Source: Thalassospira mesophila (GTDB lineage: Bacteria; Pseudomonadota; Alphaproteobacteria; Rhodospirillales; Thalassospiraceae). Taken from it: a DNA stretch of 64,000 bases. The translations under genes and the position numbers were made by a program. Every line of letters begins with the position of its first letter. Position 1 is the first letter of the stretch. The notes under the pieces are model-generated. The model saw nothing but the letters and a program-made list of their open reading frames with translations, made no database searches and was not told the origin of the DNA. The stretch covers positions 248,001 to 312,000 of the forward strand of contig NZ_JFKA01000001.1 of NCBI RefSeq assembly GCF_002115755.1, given 5' to 3'. This document shows, piece by piece, positions 27,469-37,046 of this stretch.

Positions 27469-28779
27469 TTATGAATGGTCGGCCAGAACATGCCCGGCCA
27501 GATACAGCGAGCCCAATATCAACACACGTTTGATGTTGGGGAATTTGTTTCGCAATACCAACAAACCCGTTTGAACGCCATCGGTTGCGACCGCCGGAAT
27601 ACCCAGTTCCTTGGCCACGCTGACGATGTCGGCGGCATTGTGGGACTGGTGTTCGTCGCCGGGAATGACAACGCCTGCCAACCCGTCAACCAGGGCGGCG
27701 AAGGGCTTTAAAAAGGCCCCGACATCGCGGTTGCTGAGCATGCCCATAATGACCACGGTTTGCCCGTCGACCGGGTTGCGCGCCAGCCAGTCGGCAATTA
27801 CGGCGGCGGCGGCAATGTTGTGGCCGCCATCGACAACCAGTTCGGCACCTTCGGGCAAAATGCGAAACATCGGGCCTTTGCGCAGGCGATGAAGCCGGGC
27901 GGGCCAAACGGCATTTTTCAGACCACGGGATATTGTTTCAAAATCGATGTTATCAGCGCCCGCCGGGGCAATACCGGCACTGCGTGCGGCAACAGCGGCG
28001 ACCATGGCGTTGATATATTGATGCCGCCCGGGCAGGGCCGGGGCGGGTAAATGCACAGCTTCGCCGTCAATATGGATGTCAAAGCCATCGTCATTTTCGG
28101 CGGTGATGGCAAAATTGGTAATTAACGGCGTGCCAACCTTGCCCGCATGGCGGGTGAGCACATCAAATGCCGGTAAAACCTGCGGCGCAATCACACAAGG
28201 CGCACCGGGTTTCATGATCCCGGCCTTTTGGAAGGCGATTTTTTCGACCGTGTCGCCCAGAAATGCCTGATGATCGATCGAGACCGGGGTAATCACGCAC
28301 AGGGTGGGATTAGGCAAAATATTGGTGGCATCAAAGCGGCCACCAAGCCCGGTTTCCAGCAACAACACATCGGCTTCAACCCGGGAATAGGCCAAAAAGG
28401 CCGCCGCCTGGGTGATTTCGAAATAGGTGATCTGCGCACCGGCATTGATGGTTTCGACTTCTTCAAGCAGATCGCACAGATTTTTTTCAGAAATCTGTTT
28501 GCCTGCCAGCACGATGCGTTCGTGAAAGGTCACAAGATGCGGCGAGGTCGAGGTATGAACCCGCAGACCTGCCGCCTCGTAGATAGCGCGCAGATAGGCA
28601 AGGGTCGAGCCCTTGCCATTGGTACCTGCAATGTGAATAACCGGCGGAAGTTTCAGGTGCGGATCGCCGAGCTTTTGCAACAGGGTTGCAATTCGCCCCA
28701 GGGATAAATCAATTATCTTGGGGTGAAGCAGGCCTAACCGGTGAAGAATGGCACTGCTTCGCGATGTGGACACCTGCAT
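27469..28779 (-). CDS. folC: Bifunctional folylpolyglutamate synthase/dihydrofolate synthase
   Basis: A 436-residue Mur-ligase-type enzyme that adds glutamate to dihydropteroate and folates. The P-loop is IHIAGTNGKGSTLAYLRAIYEA; the folate loop reads TSPHLVTFHERI. Later motifs are LLETGLGGRFDATNI, PVSIDHQAFLGDTVEKIAFQKAGIMK and the C-terminal LVVDGGHNIAAAAV. The ATG at 28779 lies two bases after the accD stop, so the two are in one operon (trpB-trpA-accD-folC). Length is normal. Confidence 0.96.
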   Translation of the reverse strand: MQVSTSRSSAILHRLGLLHPKIIDLSLGRIATLLQKLGDPHLKLPPVIHIAGTNGKGSTLAYLRAIYEAAGLRVHTSTSPHLVTFHERIVLAGKQISEKNLCDLLEEVETINAGAQITYFEITQAAAFLAYSRVEADVLLLETGLGGRFDATNILPNPTLCVITPVSIDHQAFLGDTVEKIAFQKAGIMKPGAPCVIAPQVLPAFDVLTRHAGKVGTPLITNFAITAENDDGFDIHIDGEAVHLPAPALPGRHQYINAMVAAVAARSAGIAPAGADNIDFETISRGLKNAVWPARLHRLRKGPMFRILPEGAELVVDGGHNIAAAAVIADWLARNPVDGQTVVIMGMLSNRDVGAFLKPFAALVDGLAGVVIPGDEHQSHNAADIVSVAKELGIPAVATDGVQTGLLVLRNKFPNIKRVLILGSLYLAGHVLADHS

Positions 28780-28781
28780 GG

Positions 28782-29714
28782 TCAGTCAGCTTTTTCCGCA
28801 GTTGCATCTTTGTTTTTGCTATCGGCCTTTTTACCATCCTTGATCGGCACCACCGATGCCCCGGGTTTGGGACGACGGATCATGTCGATCAGGCGGCCAA
28901 AGGTCGCGTTCAGTTCGCTGCGCGGTGTCACCATATCGACCATGCCATGTTCCAGCAAATATTCGGCTGTCTGGAAGTTTTCCGGCAGTTTTTCGCGAAT
29001 GGTGTTTTCGATCACGCGGCGGCCGGCAAAGCCGATTTGCGCGCCCGGCTCGGCAATTTGTATATCGCCCAGCATGGCAAAGGATGCCGAAACACCGCCC
29101 GTGGTCGGGTCGGTCAGCAATACGAAATAGGGCAGGCCCTTTTCCTTGACCTTTTCAATCGCGGCCGTGGTCCGCGCCATTTGCATCAGCGACAAAATAC
29201 CTTCCTGCATGCGCGCCCCGCCCGATGCCGGAACGATAATCAACGCAGCATCTTGCACAATCGCCAGTTCGGCGGCAGAAACAATGCCTTCACCAACCGC
29301 TGTTCCCATTGACCCGCCCATAAAGGAAAAGTCAAAAACAGCGATTACGGTGGCATGGCCGCCGACGGTGCCATGGGCAACCGCCAGGGCGTCTTTGAAT
29401 TCTGCTTTGGCCTGAGCCGTTTTCAAACGATCAATGTATTTTTTCTGATCGCGAAAACGCAGCGGATCCACCGGCACCGAGGGCAACTCGATGGTTTGGT
29501 ATTTGCCACTGTCAAACATCAGTTCGAGGCGATCACGGGCGGAAATCCGCATGTGATGGCCGCAATGCTGGCAGACATGGTTGTTCTTGGCCAGGTCGCG
29601 ATGAAAAATCATCTGTTCGCAGGACGGGCATTTGTGCCAGAGATGTTCCGGCACTTCGCTGCGGCGAACCAGTTTCTGAATTTTGGGTCGGACGAATTCA
29701 GTCAGCCACGACAT
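28782..29714 (-). CDS. accD: Acetyl-CoA carboxylase carboxyltransferase subunit beta
   Basis: A 310-residue subunit that works with AccA to transfer the carboxyl group from biotin to acetyl-CoA, the first step of fatty acid synthesis. The N-terminal zinc ribbon is C-x2-C-x15-C-x2-C (CPSCEQMIFH and CQHCGHHM). The crotonase core includes FMGGSMGTAVGEGIVSAAEL and ASGGARMQEGILSLMQMART. A Lys-rich tail of about 25 residues ends it. The start at 29714 fits the family N terminus (MSWLTEFVRPKIQ). It lies 54 bases after trpA. Confidence 0.97.
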   Translation of the reverse strand: MSWLTEFVRPKIQKLVRRSEVPEHLWHKCPSCEQMIFHRDLAKNNHVCQHCGHHMRISARDRLELMFDSGKYQTIELPSVPVDPLRFRDQKKYIDRLKTAQAKAEFKDALAVAHGTVGGHATVIAVFDFSFMGGSMGTAVGEGIVSAAELAIVQDAALIIVPASGGARMQEGILSLMQMARTTAAIEKVKEKGLPYFVLLTDPTTGGVSASFAMLGDIQIAEPGAQIGFAGRRVIENTIREKLPENFQTAEYLLEHGMVDMVTPRSELNATFGRLIDMIRRPKPGASVVPIKDGKKADSKNKDATAEKAD

Positions 29715-29768
29715 ATCGGATATTGATCCTCGGTTTTGCCTAAATCGGTCTTGCTGGTGTGGGCAACA

Positions 29769-30617
29769 TTATTTGCGGGCGTTGCGCACACCATCGGCCA
29801 GTTCACGTACCAGACCAGAGACCACAAGGGCGGTGTTATCGGTGGCCTTGCCGTTTTCGTCAAGGCTTTCGGCTATTTTTGATACAATTGCCGACCCGAC
29901 GACGGCCGCATCGGCCACGCGGGCGACCTCGGCAGCCTGGGACGGCGTTTTAATGCCAAAACCAACGGCAATTGGCAAATCGGTGTGGCGGCGCAGGCGC
30001 GCCATGGCCTCGATGATTTGCGCGTTGGTGGCCGATCCGGCCCCGGTCACACCGGCAACCGATACATAATAAACAAAGCCGCTGGTGTTTTGCACCAGTT
30101 TGGACAGCCGTTTATCATCCGATGTTGGCGTGGTCAGGCGGATAAAGCTCAGGCCTTTTTCCACGGTGGGAACGCAAAGTTCGTTATCTTCTTCGGGCGG
30201 CAGGTCAACCACGATCAGGCCATCAACCCCGGCATTGCGCGCATCTTCAAGAAATTCGTTCACGCCGTAAATGTAGATCGGGTTGTAATACCCCATAAGA
30301 ATAATGGGTGTTTCATGGTCGTGATCGCGAAAACAGCGCACCAGCGACAGGGTTTTGCGCATATGCATGCCTGCGGCCAAGGCCCGGTTCGATGCTTCCT
30401 GAATGGCGGGGCCATCGGCCATCGGATCGGTAAAAGGCATGCCCAGTTCGATCACATCCGCACCGGCTGCGGGCAGGGATTTTAAAATTTCAAACGAGGT
30501 TTCCGGGTCCGGGTCGCCAGCGGTGATAAAGGTAACCAGCCCGGCGCGATCTTCTGCGCGCAGTTTTTCGAACCGTTTGGCGATGCGGTCCTTGCCGCCA
30601 ATGATTGCGTCGCTCAC
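29769..30617 (-). CDS. trpA: Tryptophan synthase alpha chain
   Basis: A 282-residue TIM-barrel subunit that cleaves indole-glycerol phosphate to indole. The catalytic Glu and Asp are in [22 protein letters not shown]. Other family stretches are [31 protein letters not shown] and the phosphate loop [15 protein letters not shown]. The GTG start overlaps the trpB stop as GTGA, which indicates translational coupling, as expected for two subunits of one alpha2beta2 complex. Confidence 0.97.
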   Translation of the reverse strand: MSDAIIGGKDRIAKRFEKLRAEDRAGLVTFITAGDPDPETSFEILKSLPAAGADVIELGMPFTDPMADGPAIQEASNRALAAGMHMRKTLSLVRCFRDHDHETPIILMGYYNPIYIYGVNEFLEDARNAGVDGLIVVDLPPEEDNELCVPTVEKGLSFIRLTTPTSDDKRLSKLVQNTSGFVYYVSVAGVTGAGSATNAQIIEAMARLRRHTDLPIAVGFGIKTPSQAAEVARVADAAVVGSAIVSKIAESLDENGKATDNTALVVSGLVRELADGVRNARK

Positions 30618-31837
30618 AGTTTGACTCCCAGTGCTTCAGCCACGGTAAAGATATCCTTGTCGCCCCGGCCACTCAGGCACATCAGAACGATCTGGTCTTT
30701 GTTCATTTTTGGCGCGGTCTTAATGATCTGCGCGATGGCATGGGCACATTCCAGGGCGGGAATGATGCCTTCCTTTTCTGAACACAGGGTAAAGGCCGAC
30801 AGGGCTTCTTTATCCGTGATCGACACGTAATTGACCCGGCCGATGTCTTTTAACCATGAATGTTCGGGGCCGATGCCGGGGTAATCCAGCCCGGCGGAAA
30901 TCGAATCGGCTTCCTTGATCTGGCCGTCATCATCCATCAGCAAATAGGTGCGGTTGCCATGCAGAACGCCGGGGCGTCCGGCGGTCAGGCTGGCGGCGTG
31001 GTGGCCGGTATGTACACCGTGCCCTGCGGCCTCAACCCCGGTAATGGCAACGTCCTTGTCATCCAGGAACGGATGGAACAGACCCATCGCGTTTGACCCG
31101 CCGCCAACGGCTGCAACCAGTTCGTCGGGCAGGCGGCCTTCGGCTTCAAGGATTTGCGCCTTCGATTCGTTGCCGATCACACACTGAAAATCACGGACCA
31201 GTTCGGGGTAAGGATGCGGCCCGGCAACGGTGCCAATGATGTAAAAAGTATCGGTAACGTTGGTCACCCAGTCGCGCAGCGCTTCGTTCATGGCATCTTT
31301 AAGCGAACGCGAGCCCGATGTAACGGGTTTAACCTCGGCACCGAGCAAACGCATGCGAAACACGTTGGGCGACTGGCGTTCAATGTCCTTGGCCCCCATG
31401 TAAATGGTGCAAGGCAGGCCAAAACGGGCACAGACGGTGGCGGTGGCAACACCATGCTGCCCGGCACCGGTTTCGGCGATGATGCGGGTTTTGCCCATGC
31501 GTTTGGCCAGCAGGATTTGACCAATGCAATTGTTGATTTTATGCGCGCCGGTATGGTTGAGGTCTTCGCGCTTGAAATAGATTTTTGCCCCGCCCAGATG
31601 CTCGGTCAGGCTTTGGGCGAAATAAAGCGGGTTTGGCCGACCCACATAATATTTCAGGAAATAATCCATTTCCTTGCGAAACTCGGGGTCTTCCCTGGCG
31701 TCCTTATAGGCTTGCTCCAGCTCGAGGATCAGCGGCATCAGGGTTTCGGCGACGAAACGTCCGCCAAACTGGCCAAAATGCCCGTCCGGGTCGGGCAGGG
31801 AGCGAAAGCTGTTTATCGAGGTTGGAGCAGACGTCAT
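30614..31837 (-). CDS. trpB: Tryptophan synthase beta chain
   Basis: A 407-residue PLP enzyme that condenses indole with serine. The PLP lysine is in [20 protein letters not shown]; the phosphate-binding Gly/Ser loop is [15 protein letters not shown]. The N-terminal [19 protein letters not shown] and C-terminal [12 protein letters not shown] are typical. The ATG at 31837 fits the family start; an upstream frame to 31912 has no support. It overlaps trpA by four bases. trpF, often next to trpB in relatives, is not between 31838 and 31963. Confidence 0.97.
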   Translation of the reverse strand: MTSAPTSINSFRSLPDPDGHFGQFGGRFVAETLMPLILELEQAYKDAREDPEFRKEMDYFLKYYVGRPNPLYFAQSLTEHLGGAKIYFKREDLNHTGAHKINNCIGQILLAKRMGKTRIIAETGAGQHGVATATVCARFGLPCTIYMGAKDIERQSPNVFRMRLLGAEVKPVTSGSRSLKDAMNEALRDWVTNVTDTFYIIGTVAGPHPYPELVRDFQCVIGNESKAQILEAEGRLPDELVAAVGGGSNAMGLFHPFLDDKDVAITGVEAAGHGVHTGHHAASLTAGRPGVLHGNRTYLLMDDDGQIKEADSISAGLDYPGIGPEHSWLKDIGRVNYVSITDKEALSAFTLCSEKEGIIPALECAHAIAQIIKTAPKMNKDQIVLMCLSGRGDKDIFTVAEALGVKL

Positions 31838-31963
31838 GGATAGTCCCCGTTTATAGGCCGCAGTAACATTACCGCGACGGGTGAGGCGGGCAGATGAACA
31901 CATTAACCGCAAAGGCAGACCTGAATGTAGTGTCAGGCAGGATCATTGCCAGGGCAGGTGACC

Positions 31964-32140
31964 TTAGTGGTCGGCATGTGCGAGGGTTTTGTCGAGAATA
32001 TATTTTTTGGAACAATAGGGGCAAACCACCTCGCCTTTTTCCTCAAGATTGAGATAGACGGTCGGGTGACCCAGATGGCCTTTACCGCCGTCACAGGCAA
32101 TATTAAGGCTGCCGACTTTAATTTCTTCGGTGATCTTCAT
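31964..32140 (-). CDS. zf-CHCC zinc-finger protein (NDUFS6-like)
   Basis: A 58-residue protein with the zf-CHCC motif: Cys in NIACDGGKGHLGHP (with His), then CPYCSKKYIL. The middle VYLNLEEKGEVVCPYC is the family core. It resembles the NDUFS6/13-kDa accessory subunit of complex I and its alphaproteobacterial homologs. The ATG at 32140 is preferred; the frame runs open to 32218 with unrelated residues. It is divergent from the ABC ATPase gene and probably a single-gene transcript. Confidence 0.85.
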   Translation of the reverse strand: MKITEEIKVGSLNIACDGGKGHLGHPTVYLNLEEKGEVVCPYCSKKYILDKTLAHADH

Positions 32141-32275
32141 ATATCTCGTTCCCAGTTCGCGCCGATATTGACCCCGGTTCGACCGGGATGATACCCATAG
32201 CGCATATTCAATCAACACTTCCGCATCGGTTTAGCGCAATTGCGCGATGTGGAAAAGAGCGGAGATCATGCATTT

Positions 32276-33250
32276 ATGAATGCAATGCCCGATTATGCGA
32301 TCGAGGTCGAGGGTCTGACCAAGGTCTATAAAAGTGCGCAAGGCGAAAAGCTGGCACTTGATAACGTTTCACTGAAAATTCCCCGGGGCTCGTTTTTTGC
32401 CCTTTTGGGGCCAAACGGGGCCGGAAAGTCTACTTTTATCAACATCCTGGCCGGTCTTGTCACCAAAAGTGGCGGCACGGCAAAAATCTGGGGCCATGAC
32501 ATTGTTGACGAGATGCGTCTGGCGCGTTGTGCGATCGGGATCGTGCCACAGGAACTGAATCTGGACGCATTTTTTAGTCCGCGTCAGGCGATGGAATTGC
32601 AGGCGGGCCTGTATGGTGTGCCCAAAGCCGAACGCCGGACCGATGAAATTCTTGATGCGATTGGTTTGCTTGATAAGGCGGATTCGTATGCGCGCTCGCT
32701 GTCGGGCGGGATGCGTCGCCGGCTTCTGGTTGGCAAAGCGATGGTGCATAACCCGCCGGTTCTGGTTCTTGACGAGCCGACAGCCGGTGTCGATATCGAG
32801 CTGCGTCAGCAATTGTGGGCCTATGTCAAGGAACTGAACAAGGCGGGCGTCACCATTGTTCTGACCACGCATTACCTTGAAGAAGCCGAAGAGCTTTGCG
32901 ATGAAATCGCCATTATCAACCAGGGCAAAGTGATTGCCCATGAAGGTAAAAACACCCTGTTGCGGCGGATTGACCACAAAGCCCTGATCCTGACGGTGAA
33001 AGGCACGATTGGGGCGATTCCCGATGCCCTGAAACCGTGGGGTGCCGAACAAAAGGGCGAAAGCCAGATTGCCCTGCATTATCGCCCCAGCGAAAACAGC
33101 ATGGCTGATATTTTGCGCGCGATTCAGGCCAGTGGCTTGGAAATAAATGACCTTTCGACCGATGAAGGCGATCTGGAAGATATCTTCCTGATGCTGACCC
33201 GCGCCAATAACAAATCGCTGGCCGAAGGAGCCGCCGGACGGGCCGCCTGA
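32276..33250 (+). CDS. ABC transporter ATP-binding protein, YadG type
   Basis: A 324-residue ATPase. Walker A is LLGPNGAGKSTFINIL, Q-loop GIVPQELNLDAF, signature LSGGMRRRLLVGKAM, Walker B VLVLDEPTAGVDIELRQQLWAYVKELN, and H-loop LTTHYLEEAEELCDEIAII. The match to E. coli YadG (partner of the ABC-2 permease YadH) is close. No permease gene follows; a terminator comes after the stop and the next gene is a hydrolase. The ATG at 32276 has GGAG about twelve bases upstream; a TTG at 32240 is in frame. The exported substrate is unknown. Confidence 0.87.
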   Translation: MNAMPDYAIEVEGLTKVYKSAQGEKLALDNVSLKIPRGSFFALLGPNGAGKSTFINILAGLVTKSGGTAKIWGHDIVDEMRLARCAIGIVPQELNLDAFFSPRQAMELQAGLYGVPKAERRTDEILDAIGLLDKADSYARSLSGGMRRRLLVGKAMVHNPPVLVLDEPTAGVDIELRQQLWAYVKELNKAGVTIVLTTHYLEEAEELCDEIAIINQGKVIAHEGKNTLLRRIDHKALILTVKGTIGAIPDALKPWGAEQKGESQIALHYRPSENSMADILRAIQASGLEINDLSTDEGDLEDIFLMLTRANNKSLAEGAAGRAA

Positions 33251-33308
33251 TATTAACGGATTGGTAAAATGCCAACCGGCCTGAAAAGCGCGAAAATTTT
33301 GCGACTTA

Positions 33309-33348
33309 TCCCGGCAAGATCATGTCATCTTGCCGGGATTGTTGTTTT
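33309..33348 (+). terminator. Terminator of the YadG-type ATPase gene
   Basis: TCCCGGCAAGAT / ATCTTGCCGGGA is a perfect 12-base stem with a 6-base loop, followed by TTGTTGTTTT. It lies about 60 bases after the stop. Confidence 0.88.
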
Positions 33349-33380
33349 AAGCGGCCTGATTTATCGGTGATTACGGGATT

Positions 33381-34547
33381 ATGAATCGAACGCAGCTAAA
33401 AACGTCATTTTTTCCGAACGGTACGATTAATGGTGCCGGAGCCGTTATTGCGGTGATGCTTTTGCTGATGGCGGGCTGTGCGCCGTCGTTACGCCCGGCG
33501 GGGGCGCCTATGGCCACGATATCGTTTATGGCCGGGGATCAGGCCATTTCCCGCGATACGCCGCCAACCACCCCGTCGTTTTTTCGCACCATTGATGGCA
33601 CCTTGCTGGCGATGCAGCGCTGGTTGCCGGTATTGCAGGCCACAACGCCCGGCGCGCTTGCTGGTGCGTCTACGGCTGCCGGTACGGCACAACAACCACC
33701 TGACACGCCTGACGCGGTTATTTTGGGCCTGCATGGCTTTGGCGATTATGCCAATGGCTTTGCCGAGGCGGGTGAACAGCTGGCACGGCTTGGCGTTGCG
33801 GTTTATGCCTATGACCAGCGCGGATTTGGCCGGTCGCCAACGCGCGGGTTCTGGCCGGGACCCAACAGCCTGGTGCAGGATGCCAGCGATGCCTTGACGA
33901 TATTGCACAGCCTTTACCCTGGCACGCCTGTTTATTTAACCGGGGTGTCGATGGGGGCGGCGGTGGCGATTATAACCGCGGCAAGCCGCCCGCAATTGCT
34001 GGACGGGGTTATTCTGGTGTCGCCCGCGGTGTGGGACCGGGCCGATATGCCGTGGTATCAAACCATGCCGCTGGCGGTTTTATCGCACAGTTTGCCGTGG
34101 TTGCCGGTTTCGGGGCGCGGGCTTGAAATTTGGCCGTCCGATAATATTGAAATGCTGCGTCGTCTCAGCCGGGATTCTCATATGTTATCGTCGGTGCGGG
34201 TTGATATGGTGGCAGGCGTTGCCGATTTAATGGATATGGCGCGGTTGCGGGCGGGCGATTTGCATGTACCGGTTCTGGTAATGTCAGGACGCAATGACCA
34301 GGTTATTCCGCCTGCGGTGATGGCATCTTTCGTCGGTGATCTGCCTGCTATGGCAAACAAGGGCCGACGTGATAAGGGATCGGCAACGATTTGTGTGTAT
34401 CAGCATGGCTATCATATGTTGCTGCGTGATCTGAACGGGCCAAAGGTGATTGATGATCTGGCGGACTGGGTGTTTACAGGGTACCTTGAAAACGCTGATT
34501 GCCATCAAAAAGGATTGCTTTTTGACCGCAAGGCCGTGATCAGGTAA
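33381..34547 (+). CDS. Lipoprotein alpha/beta hydrolase, monoacylglycerol lipase/lysophospholipase-like
   Basis: A 388-residue protein with a lipoprotein signal (VIAVMLLLMAGC, Cys near residue 33), so it is probably anchored in an envelope membrane. The hydrolase fold carries HGFGDYANGFAEAGEQLAR (oxyanion HG), YDQRGFGRSPTRGFW, the nucleophile in TGVSMGAAVAI (GxSxG), the acid in VMSGRNDQVIP and the His in YQHGYHMLLRDL. The pattern fits Hydrolase_4 (PldB/monoglyceride lipase). Likely role: hydrolysis of lysophospholipids or monoacylglycerols. A terminator precedes it, so it is a separate unit. Confidence 0.86.
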   Translation: MNRTQLKTSFFPNGTINGAGAVIAVMLLLMAGCAPSLRPAGAPMATISFMAGDQAISRDTPPTTPSFFRTIDGTLLAMQRWLPVLQATTPGALAGASTAAGTAQQPPDTPDAVILGLHGFGDYANGFAEAGEQLARLGVAVYAYDQRGFGRSPTRGFWPGPNSLVQDASDALTILHSLYPGTPVYLTGVSMGAAVAIITAASRPQLLDGVILVSPAVWDRADMPWYQTMPLAVLSHSLPWLPVSGRGLEIWPSDNIEMLRRLSRDSHMLSSVRVDMVAGVADLMDMARLRAGDLHVPVLVMSGRNDQVIPPAVMASFVGDLPAMANKGRRDKGSATICVYQHGYHMLLRDLNGPKVIDDLADWVFTGYLENADCHQKGLLFDRKAVIR

Positions 34548-34644
34548 CATTTTGAAGCATTTGAAAAATAAGGGCTGACAAGCGAGAGTGCGCGTATGAT
34601 TGCGCATTTTGTTTTCAGCCCGCTGCGGAAGGATCAGGACCGGT

Positions 34645-36381
34645 ATGCTGCGGACCGTTCGAGCAAAGTTCCTGGGTGTCGCGGGTTTTTTTGTCGTCTG
34701 CCTGACCATTGGAACCGGGTTTTCGGTGATCCAGTCTTTGGGTATCAATGGCGACCTTGAGGCGGTTTCGCGTTATGTTACGCCGGTTAAAGATGCGCTT
34801 TCCGATGTGCGCGCCCGCCAGCTTGAACAGATTTCCCTGCTCGATCGCTATATGCGGGTGCTTGAAAGTGACGGTGCCGAGGCCTCGTTATTAAGCGGCA
34901 TTGAAATAGAAATCAGCGCCAAACAAACCCAGATCGGACAGGCTTTTCGCAAGGCATTTACCTCGGCTGCCCTGGGGCGGGCGCAGGCCAGTACGCATTT
35001 TGACCAAGGGGTTTTGTTAAACCTTGATGTGCGGATGCGCGAATTTGCCGATATTTCCTCGCAATTTAATATCGGGGTGGAAAAGCTGCTCGATTCGGTG
35101 CGTGGGGGCGATATTTTAACCGCCCAGCGCCAGGAAAACATTGTTCGCGGCATTCATCGCAATATTGTTTTGAACCTGCGCAGCGAAATTTTGCGCCTTG
35201 AACGTTATGTCGCCGAGACGGTTGAGGCCGTTTCCGAGCGCGAGGATTTTCTGATCCAGGCTGAATTTATCATGATGCTGGTCGCCGGGATTGTCGGGCT
35301 TGGTCTGGCCTATTATCTGGGGGTCGGGGTGGCGCGCACGGTTGCCGATACCACCAAGGCGATCAACAGCGTGCAGTCGGGCAAGCTTGATACCAATCTT
35401 GATTTTAAAGGACAGGGTGACTTTTCGGCCCTTGCCAATGCCTTTAACCGCATGACGCGGGAATTGCGGGTGCGGTTTCGCATGCGCGAACGGTTTGGCA
35501 AATATGTTGATCCCAAGGTGCTAGGCAATTTGCTGGCCCAGGAAACCGCTCTGGAAACCTCGCAAAAGCGGGTGATGACGGTGAGTGTGGTGAATCTGAC
35601 CGGGTTTGACTGGCTGGCCGAACATACCGAACCCGAACAGCTGGTTGATTTCCTTAACGATTATCTGACCGCGATGACCGAGCCGATTTCGGGCCATAGC
35701 GGCATTATCGACAATTTCATTGGTGACCGGGTGATGGGTTTTTGGGGCCCGCCCTTTTGCAATGAAAAAAGCCATGCCTTGCATGCCTGCAAGGCAGCAT
35801 TGGAGCAAGTGGCCCGTTTTAACGCCCTTAAAACCAAATATGCCGATCTGATTGGCGATCATGGCCTTGATATCCGCATTGGTATTGCCACGGGCGAGGT
35901 TGTTGTTGGTTCGATCGGCACCGATAAATCGCGGGCCTATACCGTGGTGGGCGATTGTGTGAACTATGCGCACCGCCTGGAAAAAGCCAACCGGATTTAT
36001 GGCACACGTATTCTGGCCTCGAATGAAACGGCGGACCTGGCATCGTCTGATGTGGAAATGCGCGACCTTGACCATGTGGTGCTGCTGGGCACCGAGCAGG
36101 TGGTGTATTTGTATGAAGTACTGGCCGAAAGCGGGCATTTAAGCGAGGAGCGCCGCGAATGGCGCAAGAATTACGAAACCGCGATGGGGTTTTACCGCGA
36201 CGGTACGTTTGATCAGGCCTTTCCGCTGTTTGAAAAGGTGCTTGAATTTAACGACGCCGATTTTGCCGCCCAGTTGATGATGAATCGCATGGAACGACTG
36301 AGCCGGCGCGAGCAGGACCGCGAATGGAATGGCACCTGGGTGGTGCGTGATCCTTATGAACGGCGCGATGTGGAAAGTTGA
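34645..36381 (+). CDS. Membrane class III adenylate/guanylate cyclase-like protein with HAMP, metal Asp replaced by Asn
   Basis: A 578-residue sensor protein. Layout: TM1 (FLGVAGFFVVCLTIGTGFSV), a periplasmic helical domain to about residue 205, TM2 (FIMMLVAGIVGLGLAYYLGV), HAMP (VARTVADTTKAINSVQSGKLD), then a class III cyclase domain from about 305. The second metal Asp (IGDRVMGFWGPP), the GVATGEVVVG-like loop (IGIATGEVVVGSIG) and the VNYAHRLEKAN asparagine/arginine are present. The first metal Asp, usually in FxDIxGFT, is Asn here (VSVVNLTGFD). So catalytic activity is doubtful. The ATG at 34645 has AAGGA upstream. Confidence 0.84.
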   Translation: MLRTVRAKFLGVAGFFVVCLTIGTGFSVIQSLGINGDLEAVSRYVTPVKDALSDVRARQLEQISLLDRYMRVLESDGAEASLLSGIEIEISAKQTQIGQAFRKAFTSAALGRAQASTHFDQGVLLNLDVRMREFADISSQFNIGVEKLLDSVRGGDILTAQRQENIVRGIHRNIVLNLRSEILRLERYVAETVEAVSEREDFLIQAEFIMMLVAGIVGLGLAYYLGVGVARTVADTTKAINSVQSGKLDTNLDFKGQGDFSALANAFNRMTRELRVRFRMRERFGKYVDPKVLGNLLAQETALETSQKRVMTVSVVNLTGFDWLAEHTEPEQLVDFLNDYLTAMTEPISGHSGIIDNFIGDRVMGFWGPPFCNEKSHALHACKAALEQVARFNALKTKYADLIGDHGLDIRIGIATGEVVVGSIGTDKSRAYTVVGDCVNYAHRLEKANRIYGTRILASNETADLASSDVEMRDLDHVVLLGTEQVVYLYEVLAESGHLSEERREWRKNYETAMGFYRDGTFDQAFPLFEKVLEFNDADFAAQLMMNRMERLSRREQDREWNGTWVVRDPYERRDVES

Positions 36382-36598
36382 TCACGAGATGAACGGCTGT
36401 GCGCATGACTATACGCGCATGAATATAAATGTGCGCAGGCGTTGTTTTCCGCTGTGATCTCGGAAAGCGTTTATGGCGCAGTGATGCGCCTTGATGATAA
36501 AATCAATTATGGGGGAATGAATTGTTCAAAAACCCTTGCCCGCCCGATGCAAAACCTGTATCACCCAAACCGCTTGGTCAGAACAGACAAAGCCACGT

Positions 36599-36675
36599 GC
36601 ACCCGTAGCTCAGCTGGATAGAGCGTTGCCCTCCGAAGGCAAAGGCCACTGGTTCGAATCCAGTCGGGTGCACCA
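36599..36675 (+). tRNA. tRNA-Arg (anticodon CCG)
   Basis: A full cloverleaf can be drawn. The acceptor stem GCACCCG pairs with CGGGTGC; the D arm is GCTCAGCTGGATAGAGC; the anticodon stem TTGCC / GGCAA closes the loop CTCCGAA, giving anticodon CCG (reads CGG). The T arm is ACTGG-TTCGAAT-CCAGT. The CCA end is encoded. The gene lies at the edge of the polysaccharide region, but no integrase or duplicated tRNA 3' end was seen. Confidence 0.97.
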
Positions 36676-37046
36676 TTTCCTTCCAGTGAAAATCGAACCG
36701 TACTTGTTAGGCCGATTCACGCCAGGTAATTCTTTCGGTGAAAACCCGAAGCTACACTTCCCTTGAACGCGGCATGTTTTATTTCTCTCGGATTGTCCTT
36801 GTTGACCTCAAATCCAGGAGGAGTGCATCGCATATCGTCTTGACGCTGCGAGCACGATCTTCCCGAATGGCCCTAAAGTGTACCGTGACGAAGGGCTGAT
36901 TACTCGGAGGACCTCTGCTAAATATTTAGCAGAATGGCAATGTGATATCTTGGCAATTTATCGATATGATTGTTCTCTTCCGGTGCCACGTAAATTTCGA
37001 ACCTGCTTGGTGCCGACAGTAGGCAAGTTTATCATTGTGTCGGAAA
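36676..37046. other. Intergenic region between tRNA-Arg and the end of the polysaccharide operon
   Basis: About 370 bases without a supportable gene. A plus-strand frame stays open for some 80 codons (about 36815-37060), but it has no start codon at its beginning and resembles nothing known. A perfect 20-base palindrome lies at 36914-36933. The 3' untranslated part of the polysaccharide operon falls here. Confidence 0.5.
36914..36933. repeat. Perfect 20-base palindrome
   Basis: TCTGCTAAATATTTAGCAGA reads the same on both strands with no central gap. It lies about 115 bases after the stop of the last operon gene (minus strand) and 240 bases after the tRNA. There is no T-run, so a standard terminator is unlikely; a protein-binding site or a Rho-pausing hairpin is possible. 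Confidence 0.7.

Noticed and set aside
36599..37046. tRNA-Arg as an integration site for a genomic island
   Set aside because: No integrase gene and no repeated tRNA 3' end were seen; the AT-rich block begins more than 5 kb away.
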